Origin: Rhyzopertha dominica
Lineage: Eukaryota; Arthropoda; Insecta; Coleoptera; Bostrichidae
Direction: 5' to 3'
Length of the DNA: 64,000 bases
Assembly: GCA_025024175.1 (NCBI GenBank)
Contig: QCXZ01000053.1
Span: forward strand, 5,394,001 to 5,458,000
This document shows, one piece after another, positions 20,322 through 32,310 of this stretch (position 1 is the stretch's first letter; every line of letters starts with the position of its first letter). Both the position numbers and the translations under genes were made by a program. Below the pieces are notes generated by a model. That model worked only from the letters and a program-made list of their open reading frames with translations. It ran no database searches and had not been told where the DNA came from.

Positions 20322-21179
20322 TAAACTAGTGATCTCTGATACTAACAAAGATCATTGTGCCTTTTAAAAGCTTCGTTAGTTCGAAGTCAATAAATCGTGT
20401 ATCTGTAATTATTAGACCTTTTGGAAGCACGTAACTAAACACAAGTTTTTGGGAGCATTTCAGACCTGCAGTGATAAAAAATTGGAAAATAATCAATTTT
20501 TCTCAATGTGGACATGTTATAGTTAATAACTTCTTCGAAAATTAAATCTCCAAGTTTTGTTTCATTTTATAAAACGAACACTACCTAGTAAGCTATCATC
20601 AATGCCAAACAAATATAAAATTGGAACTTGAACAACTAGTTCTGCCGTTGCTGATTAAATAGGAGCAAATAGACTTGACTCTAAACAAAAAGCAACCTAC
20701 AAGCCAGCAACGCAACAAATAAGATTAATAACTGTCAAACAAATAATTTAGTATTGGACTGAAATTATAAAGGCCACTTAAAATTATGTAACAATAAATG
20801 AATCTTTTATAACTTATCAGCATCTCTCACGTTGTTTTAAATGTTCTTTATCTCTAATTAAAAAATATCTGCTCCTTTGTGCAATATAAACTGAATGTCA
20901 ATCACTGTATGAAAAACTCTCACCGTCCGAATGATTAATGACAATGGTCTACAAAATTATCTTTTCTCTTGTTATAAAAAAATTATGCCTAGTTCTAAAA
21001 ACAATTCATTGTCATAAGATAAAGATAACGTCACATTTATCCTATCACACAACGTAAAGTTTTATAAAAACTACATATTTCCAAGGGGTTGTTTATTAAA
21101 TCTTACTTTAAACATTAATCAAAGAATTCCGAATAAATTATGATTTTCTTGAGTATTTTGCATCTGGAATGTTCCTTTT
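20322..21179. other. Intron 1 sequence, nothing recognised
   Basis: AT-rich with no supported feature. Confidence 0.5.
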
Positions 21180-21830
21180 GAGTACCCAACTGTAATCACT
21201 TGCTTTGATACCGCTTCCCCATATCTGATATGTATCGATGAAAGCGTTCGCCGCTAGATTTTCTGGCAAGAAATACAAATGAGCTTTGTATGACATTAAA
21301 AATCAAAAATCCTTTGACCACATTTTTGAAAGATGTCCACGCTTGTTTTTCGTTAACGCTGAGTTGCTGATCGAGGTTATTGTCTATTATTAATACTCTT
21401 ATTTGAGGGCCCACAAATATTCCTTCTTTTATATTTGCTTCACTGATCTTAGGAAACTTTTCTTTTATATATGTCGTTTCAGCCAAGTTTTTCATAAAAC
21501 CGAGTTTTATACGCGATGGTGGCAAAATAACATCTTTAAATTTAATTAAAGGTGTATTTATTTTTTTTTGTCCTGGAATGAGGAAACTGTGATTGGGCCA
21601 TTTTTTCTTAATATAATGATTTTCCTTATCTCTACCATCCCATTAACAGAAAAATAGCAACATTTTGTATAACCCAGTTGGAGTTCAATTAAAATTGCAA
21701 TTACCTTTAAGTGTGCACATATTTTCCATGAATGTTTTAAAAATGAAGCTTTTCTAAGAGCAGTTTCATATTGTCGTAGGACAATCGAAGATTTTGAGTG
21801 TTGAAACAAAACACATAATTGCTAATAGAA
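21180..21830 (-). pseudogene. Fragment of a recurrent arthropod repeat-encoded protein
   Basis: The minus strand reads HLKVIAILIELQLGYTKCC (about 21705), GPITVSSF / PGQKK (near 21560-21600), then ILPPSRIKLGFMKNL (about 21525-21480). IKEGIFVGPQIRVLI and FHRYISDMGKRYQSK follow. I recognise the pattern 'LQLGYTK..CFLC.WDSR...PPLHIKLGLMKNF...GIFVGPQIREL...GERFHQDI..MEKRYQGK' from a multicopy protein family in insect genomes whose transposon superfamily I cannot name. Frameshifts and a missing middle show decay. Confidence 0.5.
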
Positions 21831-22982
21831 TGTTGAACTAATTTTTAATTTTTAATAAACAGACTAAATCACAAATATTCTCTACGAACTCTATAACACC
21901 AAAACTTATAGACATTGTTGTCCGTTACATAAATTGCCTACGTTTGAAATGGTTTAAATCTTAAAAAAATTCTTTTGTAATTATTGTAATTTCATTTTTT
22001 TATGTGAACAAATTATTTTCTTTAAGCTCCTCGAAAGACTTAAAAATTTTTAATAAGCTACTTCATTATGACTGCAATTTCTCAATAACATAAAACTTAT
22101 ATAAAGGGTAGGTTTAACTATCAGTTCTTACCGTAGTCCATATTTAACTCAACCCTTACTGAATAATTTAGAAAAAGTCTAGAAAAGTAATTTGATCATG
22201 CTTGCTATTCAGCTTTATCTTGTCAAATAAGTCACATCGAATTTACTTCCAGTCCTTGCCTTTGCAATCTGTGTTTAAAAAGGGCAAAACAACTTAAGAT
22301 ATTAAACCAAAGGTCATAAACGTTGGAAATGCCATAATTAATTCTATGAAATTAGCAGTTGTTGAAAACCTGCTAAAGAAACATTATGGGCCCAAGTGGA
22401 AAAATGTTCCCTCTTGGTTTTTTATTGTCAGGTTTTAGAAAACCAACAAAACTTAAATGGTGCTGAAGATGTTGCAGTAGGTTGCAGTATTCGAGGAGTG
22501 GACGATACTTCTGCTATTGTTTAAGAGTTTCTTTAGATTTGTGTATTGTCTAAGTTCATTTTAATATATACTTAGCCAAAAACCTAGCCTAAATTTCTTT
22601 ATCTCATTGCACAAAGAAATGATATTGCAGGGGCTTTACATTCAAATCGATGTATTCAAAGTATAGGTCATTGAATTCTATTCTGTAAATACTTTTATCT
22701 CTGGGTAATGTAAAATTTATTTGTTCAACGGCATTTGTGTTAGACATTTATTACCTCCCCTGAAACAAAATGTTAGTAGGAAACTAGACAACTCATATAG
22801 TCAAAATTTAGTAAGTCATCAACTTTTTCATTAAACTCACTTCTGTCTCTGCTAACTTTTAAGATTTCAATGCTAATCATCGAAAAAACATCATGTGTAG
22901 GTATCAAACATGTTGAATATTATTATGTATAGACATGACGAAAGTAAGTGAACATTTACAACACGATAAGAAGGATCCTAAC
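21831..22982. other. Intron 1 sequence, nothing recognised
   Basis: AT-rich. A 47-codon minus-strand frame near 22610-22750 begins MSNTNAVEQINFTLPRDKS but has no recognised relative and is not called. Confidence 0.45.
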
Positions 22983-23366
22983 CTGCATAGTCGCTCCTTT
23001 GCGCCGGCAGGGACAGCGGCCTGTTCTGGAAGACCTTCCTCAGAAAGGCCCCATCCCCGTTCCCGTTCTGGTCCGGCGTCGGACAGGGAACTGTCCCCTC
23101 GTTGCTGTTGACGTCCAGGACGACGAGGTCGTCTTGGTTTTTAACGGCGTCATTAATATTCGTCGCGCCGATGCTGGGACGCGCTCCGGTGGCGTTTCTA
23201 ATTTCCAGAGGAGGACTTTTCCGGTTGGGACGTTCACTTTCCGCGCTACATTTCCTGGGAATTTCAATTATGCGAGGGGGGAACGGCTCCGCTTCCGGCT
23301 GGAGGTCGTTCGCGGCGGCCATTGTCATAATTTTTGGCGTTTATGAATATCGGCGGCGGTGACGTC
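22983..23366 (-). CDS. First coding exon of host gene
   Basis: Contains the start codon. A splice acceptor ...TTTTCATTTTCAG| precedes position 23366. 38 bp of 5' UTR follows, with an in-frame TAA before the ATG at 23328, which makes MTMAAAND the real N-terminus. Coding 22983-23328 gives 115 codons plus one base, ending ...QRSDYA and G|gttagg (gt at 22982-22981). The split Gly codon is completed by the first two bases of exon two. The peptide is rich in Pro, Asn and Asp (PEAEPFPPRIIEIPRKC, DDLVVLDVNSNEG) and looks disordered. There is no signal peptide. At least one non-coding exon must lie upstream (higher coordinates). The opposite-strand open frames are shadows. Confidence 0.7.
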
Positions 23367-26159
23367 CTGAAAATGAAAAAACAGTCACGGTGATATATGA
23401 GACGGAAAAGAACGGGCGAGAGATGTATGAGCGTGAGGTGATAAATTCGGCGGGAAATGCAGAGCTCGAAGTTTCTTAAATTATAAATGCAATTACGCCG
23501 CTTTTTGTCAATGAAAAAGATAAATTACTATTAGTGCTATTATTATTATTAAGTTTTAATATACTTATTGGTATTACATCTCTTCACAATGGGCATATCC
23601 ACCACCCCAGCTTTTGGTCTGGGGGGGGGGGCAAAGCAGGATTGTCCGGTAGAGTATGATTCAACATAAATAGAAATAATAAATAAATAATAAATGTTTA
23701 TAAAATATAGGGACTTTGAAGTATTTTTTCCATGAATAATCTTCGAACATCTTCTGTAAAATAAAGACCCAAATTATTTATATGTTTTCTATGTAAACTG
23801 ATCATAAAAAGCCGCGTAATCACTAGTTCCGTTTTTGATGAACTCAGTTAGGTTGCAGTTGCATCGCTCTCGTGTTACCAAAAAATGAGTTGATACATTT
23901 TATTTGGGAGAATAAAGATCCGTGATCCACATAATGTATAATGATATCATACGATGTACCAAAGGAACATAAATTTCACCTTAAAGTTCTACTAATATAG
24001 GAGCACGATTTCTGATTCAGAATTAACACATATCAAAGACTAATGCATTAACCGATGCGCTCTTAGTACAGTTTCAACTTCTCACACCAGAAGCTTTGAA
24101 AATTTAAGCTGGGAGTTCATATGTATAGGTGCTAAAGATACATTTGTAGTAATTTTTACTCCCCAGGGAAAGAGACTCGATGGATAACTAATATTATTAA
24201 AACTCAGAATGACAAATGTCTCAGCATTATGCATCAAGCCAACCCTCTTAGATCGCCAGTGCATTGTTCTCAAAAATTAACCGACCACTTAATATTATAA
24301 CCAAATTAAGCTTCATTTAAATAAACTAAAATATATTTAATTGCATTTTTAACAATACACCGGGTGTTAATTTTTGCTGATAATGTTTTTACTGGATTCC
24401 TAAAACTTATCTTATATAAATTGACTTTCATAAACGTGAGTTCGGATGAATTTTTGGTAGTTAGTTGAATAATCTTTATAGGAAAAGGTAGAAAAGCTGA
24501 ACTAAGCAGAAATCGTGTTATGACATCCTGACCAAGATAGTCTTTTAAAGATATCCGCTCTAAGACAACGATTCGTATCAACAAGAATGTTGCAGTTACA
24601 GCTTCAAAACGCACATGGCATTGATTAAGCTTGGAAACCATTTGACAACGACTTATTAGAGAAGGTCATTTGCAAGGGTCAAATATGAGTTTTGGATGAA
24701 AATTGTGAAATACACTTGCCTATAAACTTTACTGTATTTACAATTTTGTAAATAAGACAATTTTTAGGTGTACACACATAATTATTAACCAGCTAAATGT
24801 ATGTGAAATTGGAAGGGCCCAGAGTTGGCAACCCAGGTGTAATAGCTTGAACAAAAAAAGATAAAAAGAATACCCAGCGATTCAAAAATTCCGGATTTTA
24901 AACGAGACAAGCCTTAGTGTAAGCAGGGCTGTTCCTGGGGTGTTGTATTGGAATTGGAATGGAATTTGTAATAACCTTGACATGATCCAACATACAAAAT
25001 TTAAACAATTTTCGATGTTTAGAAACTAATATCTACCTGTATTTCTTTACTGAAATTTATACCTGTTGCTTTCCTGTAATTGGGTGCATTACAACACACA
25101 CTAAATCTAGTAATTCAGTATTACCATCATTTAATGTTGGTACCTCTTTCTTTTTACAAAAGCTTTTTTATTTTCTGTAGATTAGGGTAATTTTTCATGC
25201 TATTTTCGATAAATCATGTTAGTTTTCTACCTTCAAAGATGTAACCGATCCGTATAAGAGATTATGTCTACATATGAGTATAAGAGCTTCTGTAGTCTTT
25301 CTCCTTTCTTGAAATTCTCTTTCGACGAATGCTGCACTTTTGATGTCCGCCTATATACCATCGTTCCCGAATTTTATAGTATTTTTAAGATTGCGCTTAT
25401 ATTTATGTTGTCATGCTTTGGCTCCTAATGCTTCAAAAAGCTCAAATAGGTAAATAAAAGTATATGTAAATAAGAGAAAAATTCTACACAATTAAACGAA
25501 TTTCCAAGATTTATTGATCTTATCTTATGTAATTTCCCACACTTTCACTATAATATAAAGATGTATCCAAAAAAGTTAACTTCCCACTTGCCAGTAACCA
25601 AATTATGTTAATTAGTACTTGCATATACAGATATGCAGGCACATAACTAACTAGCTATAAACGCCTTAAAAACGCAATTAACTATAATGTCTTCCACCTA
25701 TTAGGTATCATATGAATAACCTGCTAGTCTCCTTCCTACATGCTTCTCGGTAATTGGTTCATTAGCAAAGAATATTACTGATTTGCTTTTTAACAGCTAG
25801 CATTCCGCTCGTCAGGTGTCACTTTCTTATCAGTGATAACGTTATGGCTGGGATTAGGGACCGACTAAAAGAGAATGATTTCTGGTAGTGACCTTTTAGG
25901 CAACAAGTATATAGAGTTTTGCATTTTTGTGTAGAGAAAGGCAAATGGTAGCACTATTTAAAAACCAAAAATCAAACCTTATTTAATCAAAACATACAAT
26001 AGCGTCAAATAAAAAATAATAATGTTGAATCTAGGGTTGGCAAAATGTTAGTGAGAAATTACGAACATTATGTTGTATTTAAGTAGCATCTGAAGCTGCT
26101 TGTTTTCGTATGCTAATATGGAACTGCTGACCTCCACTTTAAGGGTCGTAACTTTTTGT
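23367..26159. other. Upstream/intronic region, nothing recognised
   Basis: The part to about 23520 is GC-richer and may include 5' UTR or promoter. A run of ten or more G lies near 23630. The remainder is AT-rich with incidental frames (for example 24306-24641 minus) that match no family I know. Confidence 0.45.
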
Positions 26160-26164
26160 ACCTT

Positions 26165-26226
26165 GTTGTCTGCATTGAAACTATAGCCGGTTAGATGAGC
26201 TCTAATATATCGAAACATCTGTGCTC
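26165..26226 (+). ncRNA. Degraded hammerhead element, copy D
   Basis: TTGTTGTCTGCATTGAAACT matches the stem I side of copies B and C. It is followed by GATGAG and TATCGAAACATCTGT, and by GTAGGCAGCATAGATAG, the complement of the head. Helix II and the CUGA strand are broken. It is a sequence relic rather than a working ribozyme. Confidence 0.4.
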
Positions 26227-26459
26227 GAATAGTTCTGATGTAGGCAGCATAGATAGCACACGCCTTTGTTATTTATCTCCGAGGTATAGGATGTTAAACA
26301 CAAAACAGGTTTGTAATTTTGTGAAGAACAAAATAAGCAGGCTGACAGCTAGGGACAAGAACCCAATTGTGGCCACCTCACTAGTTATGACCAACATTGC
26401 AGGATGGTAGTTCCTGACCAAAACTGGGCCCATGAATTACACAGTTGTGGGCATCCATA

Positions 26460-26700
26460 CATTCTTTGTGGCTAAAGCTTTATAACATGCCATTTTCTTT
26501 TTCAAAGTTAGATTTTGAGAAAGGAAAAGTGACTAATCTGTTAACTAAGAAATTCAAGGCCGAAAGTTTATGTTAGTGAGAATGTTGAGATTCATTAAGT
26601 ATAAACCTATCTGTATTTGTATCTTTCCTATATACGCCAAATTCTATTTTGTAGTTGTTGACACTAGAACATCCAAAAAAGACATTTAATCATCATTTAA
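26460..26700 (-). pseudogene. PLE reverse transcriptase C-terminal fragment
   Basis: The minus strand reads FLDVLVSTT, then EFGVYRKDTNTDRFILNESQ, and LSALNFLVNRLVTFPFSKSN. These are the connector motifs between RT and nuclease (FLDxxL, VYRKPTxTDRYL, NRL..P) in PLEs. One stop and gaps. Confidence 0.7.
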
Positions 26701-26729
26701 AGTTGGCTTTTACCGCCAATAATAGTATA

Positions 26730-27090
26730 AAAAAATCTATTAGGAAACCCAAAAGAAAAGGTAGATGAAGAAGACAAGTCGGGCATTTATGAAATAAAAT
26801 GTAGTAAATGTAATCTTAAATATACTGGGCAGACTAGGCGCTCTATAGGAATTAGATTTAAAGAGCATATTGCTCGTTTCAAGTTTGGGTGATTCGATAA
26901 GTCAAGTGTCGCCCAACATATTAAAGACACAGCACACCCTATAACATCAAAAAACCTAAAACTGCTAAAAACGGTTTCCTACAACACGGAACTCAACGCG
27001 CTCGAGAGCATATTTAGTCAAAAAAAAATGAAGATGCCTTAATGAATTCTGATTTAGGTCCAATTCCGAGATCCGCATTGTTTGAACTGA
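26730..27090 (+). pseudogene. PLE GIY-YIG nuclease fragment
   Basis: The plus strand reads SGIYEIKCSKCNLKYTGQTR (26778 on), then RSIGIRFKEHIARF, SSVAQHIKDTAHPI and LNALESIF. This is a GIY-YIG domain of the PLE type with its Cys pair. It is oriented opposite to the RT fragment immediately to its left, so the two are not one copy. Confidence 0.75.
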
Positions 27091-27299
27091 TTAGGTAAGC
27101 GATTCATTCAAGCGTGAAGCTTTGTTAGAATAAATAGTTATGTCTTGTTGACCTGACTCCACTTCCACTGAAATTTCGGTGAGCAGTAATATCTAATATT
27201 TATGCGTTATCGTGCAAGAGGATTACGCCGCTGTCTTTCATATCTTGGCTACTTTTTTGGAATCATGCATTTAAATTTTCTACAAAGAAGACAAATACA
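27091..27299. other. No gene recognised
   Basis: Short unassigned stretch. Confidence 0.4.
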
Positions 27300-27600
27300 T
27301 TTGTCTTTTGGTATTTGTCTATTGCTTGTTTGTCCATGCGGCCTTCTTCCATTATTGTAGCCACAACAGCATCAAAAGTGTTGTCGGTAGCAGTATGAGG
27401 TCTCCATTTCTGGGGTCGTTTTTAAGACTAGTCCAACGCTCTGGAACGCTTACTCCATCAAGTTACTGGCGAGCTATCCACGCACGACTCCTGGCAAGCT
27501 TCTTGTAGCGCACCGTGAATTTCGGCAAGTGTTTTTTCGCACAGTGTTTCAATTTTGATATACGCACATTAATCCGCTACAGTGACGCGTCCCATTGCAT
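27300..27600 (-). pseudogene. Mariner transposase N-terminal fragment
   Basis: The minus strand reads CAYIKIETLCEKTLAEIHGA and LQEAC, then after breaks RPHTATDNTFDAVVATIMEE and GRMDKQAI. This matches the paired helix-turn-helix region and linker of mariner-type transposases (TLAEIHxAL...TVSRW...RPxTATD...VAxxM.EDRR). No catalytic part is attached. Confidence 0.6.
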
Positions 27601-27650
27601 TTGAAAGGGTTTTTACACATACACTGAGTGAACTACTCACACTCTATATA

Positions 27651-29893
27651 CAGGGTGATTTTTTGAAAACTTCACACCTTAAATAACTTTAAATATAGCA
27701 AAAATTTAAAAATTTGCAAAAACAGGTAAACTTTTGTTTGCAGGGGGACAACTTTTGAGATAAGTTTTTAATGGATAGCGCTTACTCTCTGAGCAGGGTA
27801 GACACCCTTTTAAAAATTTTAAATGGAACTATCCATCTTGTGATACATCATTTGAAAGCTTATTTCACAAAGAGTCTGGCCATGTAATTAGTTTTACCAC
27901 GTTTAACTTTTTGACGGGGTAATAGATTAATAGTGCCTACGAAACAGGTTGCTTATTAAATTGAATATTTTGAACTCTTTTCAACAAAATGTATTTTATT
28001 TTAGAGCGAAAATAAAATTTGTCCTTGCGAGAACCCAAAATTTAAACAAACAACTTGTAAAAAATATGACACTTAAAAAACTCCCAGAATACTGAAAATT
28101 TTCTTTTAACACTATTATTAACATTAAAGTATTTATCATGTAATTTTTTAGAAAGAAAGTGTGAACAAAACCATAGAAATTCAAACCTTACAATAGATTC
28201 TCAAAATGTGCACCACCTCTTTCCATACAATAATAGAGACGGTTCTCGAACTCCTGCTGCACTTTTGGGAAAGTTTCAGGTGGAATCCTCATGCACTCGT
28301 TAATAATTCTTTCTCGCAGATCGTCCAGGCTAGTAGGTTGTGTTTTGTAAACCACAGATTTTAAATGACCCCATAGAAAAAAATCTAAAGCAGTCAAATC
28401 GGGTGATCGTGGCGGGCATTCAATTGTTCCACGCCTACCAATCCAGTGAAGAGGAAATCTATGATTTAACCAATTTCGCACATTAATGACGTAATGCGGT
28501 GGGGCTCCATCATGTTGGTAAAACAATTCGTATTCATCCAACATTGGATTTCCTTCAGGGTCACGTTGGTTTTCTAATTGCTCTGTGATTAAAGGATCAA
28601 TAACGTTATCAAGTAATTCTAAATACTTTCCCCCATTTAGCGTCCCATCAATGAAAATTGGACCTACAATTGCGTTGCCAAGTATTGCAGCCCAGACGTT
28701 CAGCTTCTGAGGAACTTGTGTATGACCTTCTCGAAAAATATAAGGATCTTCGTCACTCCAGTACCTGACGTTATGTTTATTTACAGAGCCGTTCAAAGAA
28801 AATGTGCATTCATCACTGAAGCAGATATTTTTTATTAGATTTGGATTTACTATAATCTTTTCTGTCATAATTTCGCAAAATTGCAGTCTTCTTCATCTTC
28901 GCCGAGTTCCTGGAGAGTTTTCATCTTATAGGGATGGAATTTGTGCAGTTTTGTAACTTTCCTTACAGATGAATAAGAAAGTCCAGTGGCTGTAGAAATG
29001 TTACGTAAAGAGCTAGTTGGATCCATTGCAAAATGACCAAGTACTTCAAGTTGGGCCATTTCATCAACGACTCTATTCCCTGCCCTTTTTTTGTTTACTA
29101 CAGATCCAGTGGCTTGAAATTTCTGCACGAGATCGAGAATGTACCTAGCGTCAACATTTTTATCGGGGTGCCGTTCGTTAAACACCCTTGCTGGCGCACG
29201 AGCACAGCTATGCTCAGCACCGTAAATAAAAATTATTTCTACCCTTTCGGCAGTTGAATAAACCATTATCACTTGGACTCTCACTTTAAAATTTCACGCG
29301 ATTTATAAAAAGGAATGTGAACAAAAAGATGGTCGTGCCAAAGAAGTAACCAAAAAGTTGAAACAAAAAATTGGAAACACAAAGTAGATAATTATTTAGC
29401 CAATTCAGTATAAACTGTCGAGTTGCAATATCAAGTAATGTCGAAAGAAAATTTTAAGTATTTTTGGCATTTTGCTTAGGTGTAACAATTATTTTTTAAC
29501 AAGTTTTTTTAGGCTTAAGTAAGGACAATTTTTATTGTAACTGCAAGACAATAAATTTTGTTAAAAAAAGTCCAAAATATTCCATTTTATAAGCCACTTG
29601 CTACAATGCACTTTTTGACCCACTACCCCGTCAATGGGTAAAAAATAGTAAAACTAATTACATGGCAAGACTCCTTGTGTAATAAGCTTTTAAATGATGT
29701 ATCGTAAGATGGGTAGTTTCATTTAAAATTTTTGAANGGGTATCTACCCCGCTAAGAGGGTAATCGCTATCCATTAAAAACTTATCTCAAAAGTTGTCCC
29801 CCTGCAAACAAAAGTTTACCTGTTTTTGCAAAATTTTAAATTTTTCATCTATTTAAAGTTATTTAAGGTGTGAAGTTTTCAAAAAATCACCCT
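27651..29893 (-). mobile_element. DD41D mariner-like element with ~300-bp TIRs
   Basis: CAGGGTGATTTTTTGAAAAC at 27651 is mirrored by GTTTTCAAAAAATCACCCT ending at 29893, with TA outside each end. The inverted match continues for roughly 300 bp inward (27651-27945 and 29588-29893), including the shared phrase CAAAAGTTGTCCCCCTGCAA in the right arm. A one-base-frameshifted transposase gene lies between. Confidence 0.85.
28188..29266 (-). pseudogene. DD41D mariner-like transposase, one frameshift
   Basis: ATG at 29266 gives [20 protein letters not shown]. The N-terminal half has a helix-turn-helix (SLRNISTATGLSYSSVRKV) and HPYKMKTLQEL. The reading frame shifts near 28885: the second copy at 39.2 kb has one extra G and reads straight through as EEDLQFGEIM. 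The catalytic half carries CFSDECTF (first Asp), FYQHDGAPPHYV (second Asp) and SPDLTALDFFLWG (third Asp). 41 residues separate the second and third Asp, the spacing of the DD41D group. It ends AHFENLL. Apart from the one lost base it looks complete, so it is young or the lesion is a consensus error. Confidence 0.85.
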
Positions 29894-31367
29894 ATATAGC
29901 TAAGTGATGTCTCAGTGATTGACTTTTATAATTTGGCAGCACTTGTTTTTTCACCATTGGCAGCTTGATATGTGGAGGAATTAAGAGATGATCCTGGTAT
30001 TTAAGAAAAAAAAATATACTTTGAACTAACAGTAGCCCCAAATTCGATATCTGAATTACCTCCATCCTAAAATACTTTTAATGGGAGGGTTTGACGAATA
30101 ACTGATACCTATAGCTGCAAAATGAAACCAGTTTTATTGTATGTAGTTTTAGTACTATTACTGCTCATTCCGTCAACTGTATTATCACCTCGTGTGATCA
30201 AATGGTTAAGCCTTTTTAAACATTCTGATTACTTTTACATTATTAAGCATAGGAACGCAAGTGGACGTATGGGACATACGTTATATAGGTTTCTATTGTT
30301 TTACGACTTGCAATGGTGCATTAAGAAATTCGCCATTTAAACCTGCTATTCCTATTTAGCGAACTTTTTACGGCCCGAGCGTATGCCTGTTACAAATAAA
30401 AAGTTCCATTTCGAAATAATCCAAGCGTTTCTCGTAGGTAACACAATTCAAACACATCGTTACGATGAAATTACAAGCGAGTCATTTCATAATTGTTACA
30501 GGCCGATAGTTAAAAGCTTTCTTTTGTCTGACGATGCTGACTTTCCATTTATAATAAGTAACAATAACACGCCGGGTTAATTGTGGTCTGAATTTAGTGT
30601 GTAGGTTGCTTCAGGATATCGCTTATTACCATTTTTTAATTCAGAGCGGTGTTAACCTTTCACTTTTTTGAATAATGTAATATGGATAGGCTTTCGCTGG
30701 GAGCGGTGAATTAGGGGTAATGACTCTGAATGCGATAAAATTTTAATGTGGCTTATAAGGGATGCTTTTTATATATTAAAGGGATCCACCATTATCCTGC
30801 AATTAAATTACAATTATATTTTATAAACTGGCGATATTTTTAGCGTTGAAAATGCTTTATTAATCGTTTTGCATACTGATGTATGTCGATTTTTGATATC
30901 AGCTGCTGTAGATTTTATAAAGATATTATAAGCATATTATAAACAAAATCCACCAGTGAGTACATGTATATCGAGCGTGATAATGTCCACTGGCCGAGCT
31001 AAAATTTTGGAAGGTAATTTACTTTTTATGTCTTCCTGTATAGATGTAATTCAAGACGTAAACTTTCGCTTGTCGCGCAGAAACAAAATGCCAAAGAAAT
31101 AATAACATCTAGTTCAAACTAGAAGTTTAATTTTTTATGCATTTAACAATGATTCGGCTATGCAAACAGATGAAACTAACAAGTAGCATCCAAACCAGAT
31201 ACATACAAAAATGTGGTATCTATCATGCTACAAATTTACTCAAGACAGATCGAAGCAATTGTATTTGCATCCACTATGATACTAACATTGTTATTATGCG
31301 ATCTAGACCATGTTGTAATTTGACACGTAGTCATCGTATACAATATTAACAATTTTGGCATTGTCTA
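29894..31367. other. Unassigned; one small secreted-like frame
   Basis: Mostly AT-rich. 30122-30340 (plus) encodes 72 residues starting MKPVLLYVVLVLLLLIPSTV, which looks like a signal peptide or membrane segment. There is no homologue that I know, and the matching frame in the second copy loses one T at its start. Function unknown and reality doubtful. Confidence 0.25.
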
Positions 31368-32310
31368 TACCGGGTTGTTACTCCGTGTCAGTCCTCGTTT
31401 CCGAGATATGGGTTCAAGTTGCACCATTTTTCTTTGACTGGTGGTAATTTTCATCTAGTTTGATCTACTTACTGCGAATCGAGCACCCAGAAAGTAAATA
31501 AAAAAAACATGATTCCGTGAAAAATGCAGTATTATTCCAGATTTACACACAATACAGCCTTTAGTAAAAGTTTTCTAATGTTCTTTGTAGCTTATTTAGA
31601 GGTAAGTTCTGAATTTCTGTCCTGATTCGTCCTTTTAAGTCTTCTGCATTATGTGGTCGATCAACATAAATACGATTTTTTAGATACCCCCACAGGAAAA
31701 AAATCAAGCGGATCAGGGGAACGNGCTGGTCATTCTATCGCTCCGCGCCTACCAATCCATCTGTCTGGAAATATCGCATTCAAATATCTACGAACGTTGA
31801 CTGCAAAATGGGGCGATGCACCACCTTGCTGAAACCATATCTGTTCAGAAGGACGCACAGCATTTTCCCGATTAGGGAACAGGCGAATAAGTTCTGGTAT
31901 AATGTGCTCATGCAAGAGCTGTAAATACTTGACCGCATTCAAATTTCCATCGATGAAAAGAGGCCCAACAATGTGCTCACCGATAATACCACACTGGACA
32001 TTCACTTTCTGATGGTGTTGTGTGTGGACTTGTTCAATTCAATTGGTTCATGATCTTCATGAACTGCATTGTAGAGTGCAACTACTTCCGAATAACTTCG
32101 CCTTCTAGCTCCATAACCAATCATCATCAAAATTTCGATGCCATCATGTTTAATTAAATGAGGCATTGCGATTGCAAATAACAAAGTGACTGAAAATTAT
32201 CACCAGTCACGAGAACGGTGGAAACACCTAGAGTTTTATTCTTACTTAGCACAATTTCAGAAAGATCTAAAATATCCTGCAGGTTCCATATTTTACAGGT
32301 ACCCTGTATG
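31368..32310 (-). mobile_element. Internally deleted mariner-like element
   Basis: Short element with transposase ends but no middle. The sub-terminal sequences match as inverted repeats (GACTGGTGGTAATTTTCATC near 31437 and, reversed, GACTGGTGATAATTTTCAGT near 32205). The outer ends are less alike, so the exact limits are approximate. Confidence 0.55.
31561..32184 (-). pseudogene. Mariner-like transposase with internal deletion
   Basis: The N-terminal piece (32184-32005) reads IEILMMIGYGARRRSYSEVV and ALYNAVHEDHEPI, a start helix and HTH onset. It then jumps straight to NVQCGIIGEHIVGPLFIDG, past the first catalytic Asp. The second Asp is changed: the block reads WFQQGGASPHFAV where QDGAPPH is expected (Asp to Gly). 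The third block is DPLDFFLWGYLKNRIYV, with stop TAA at 31563-31561. It cannot be active. Confidence 0.75.

Noticed and set aside
23040..23362. Alternative frames on both strands over the first host exon
   Set aside because: They lack the upstream stop, start context and matching splice phase of the chosen frame.
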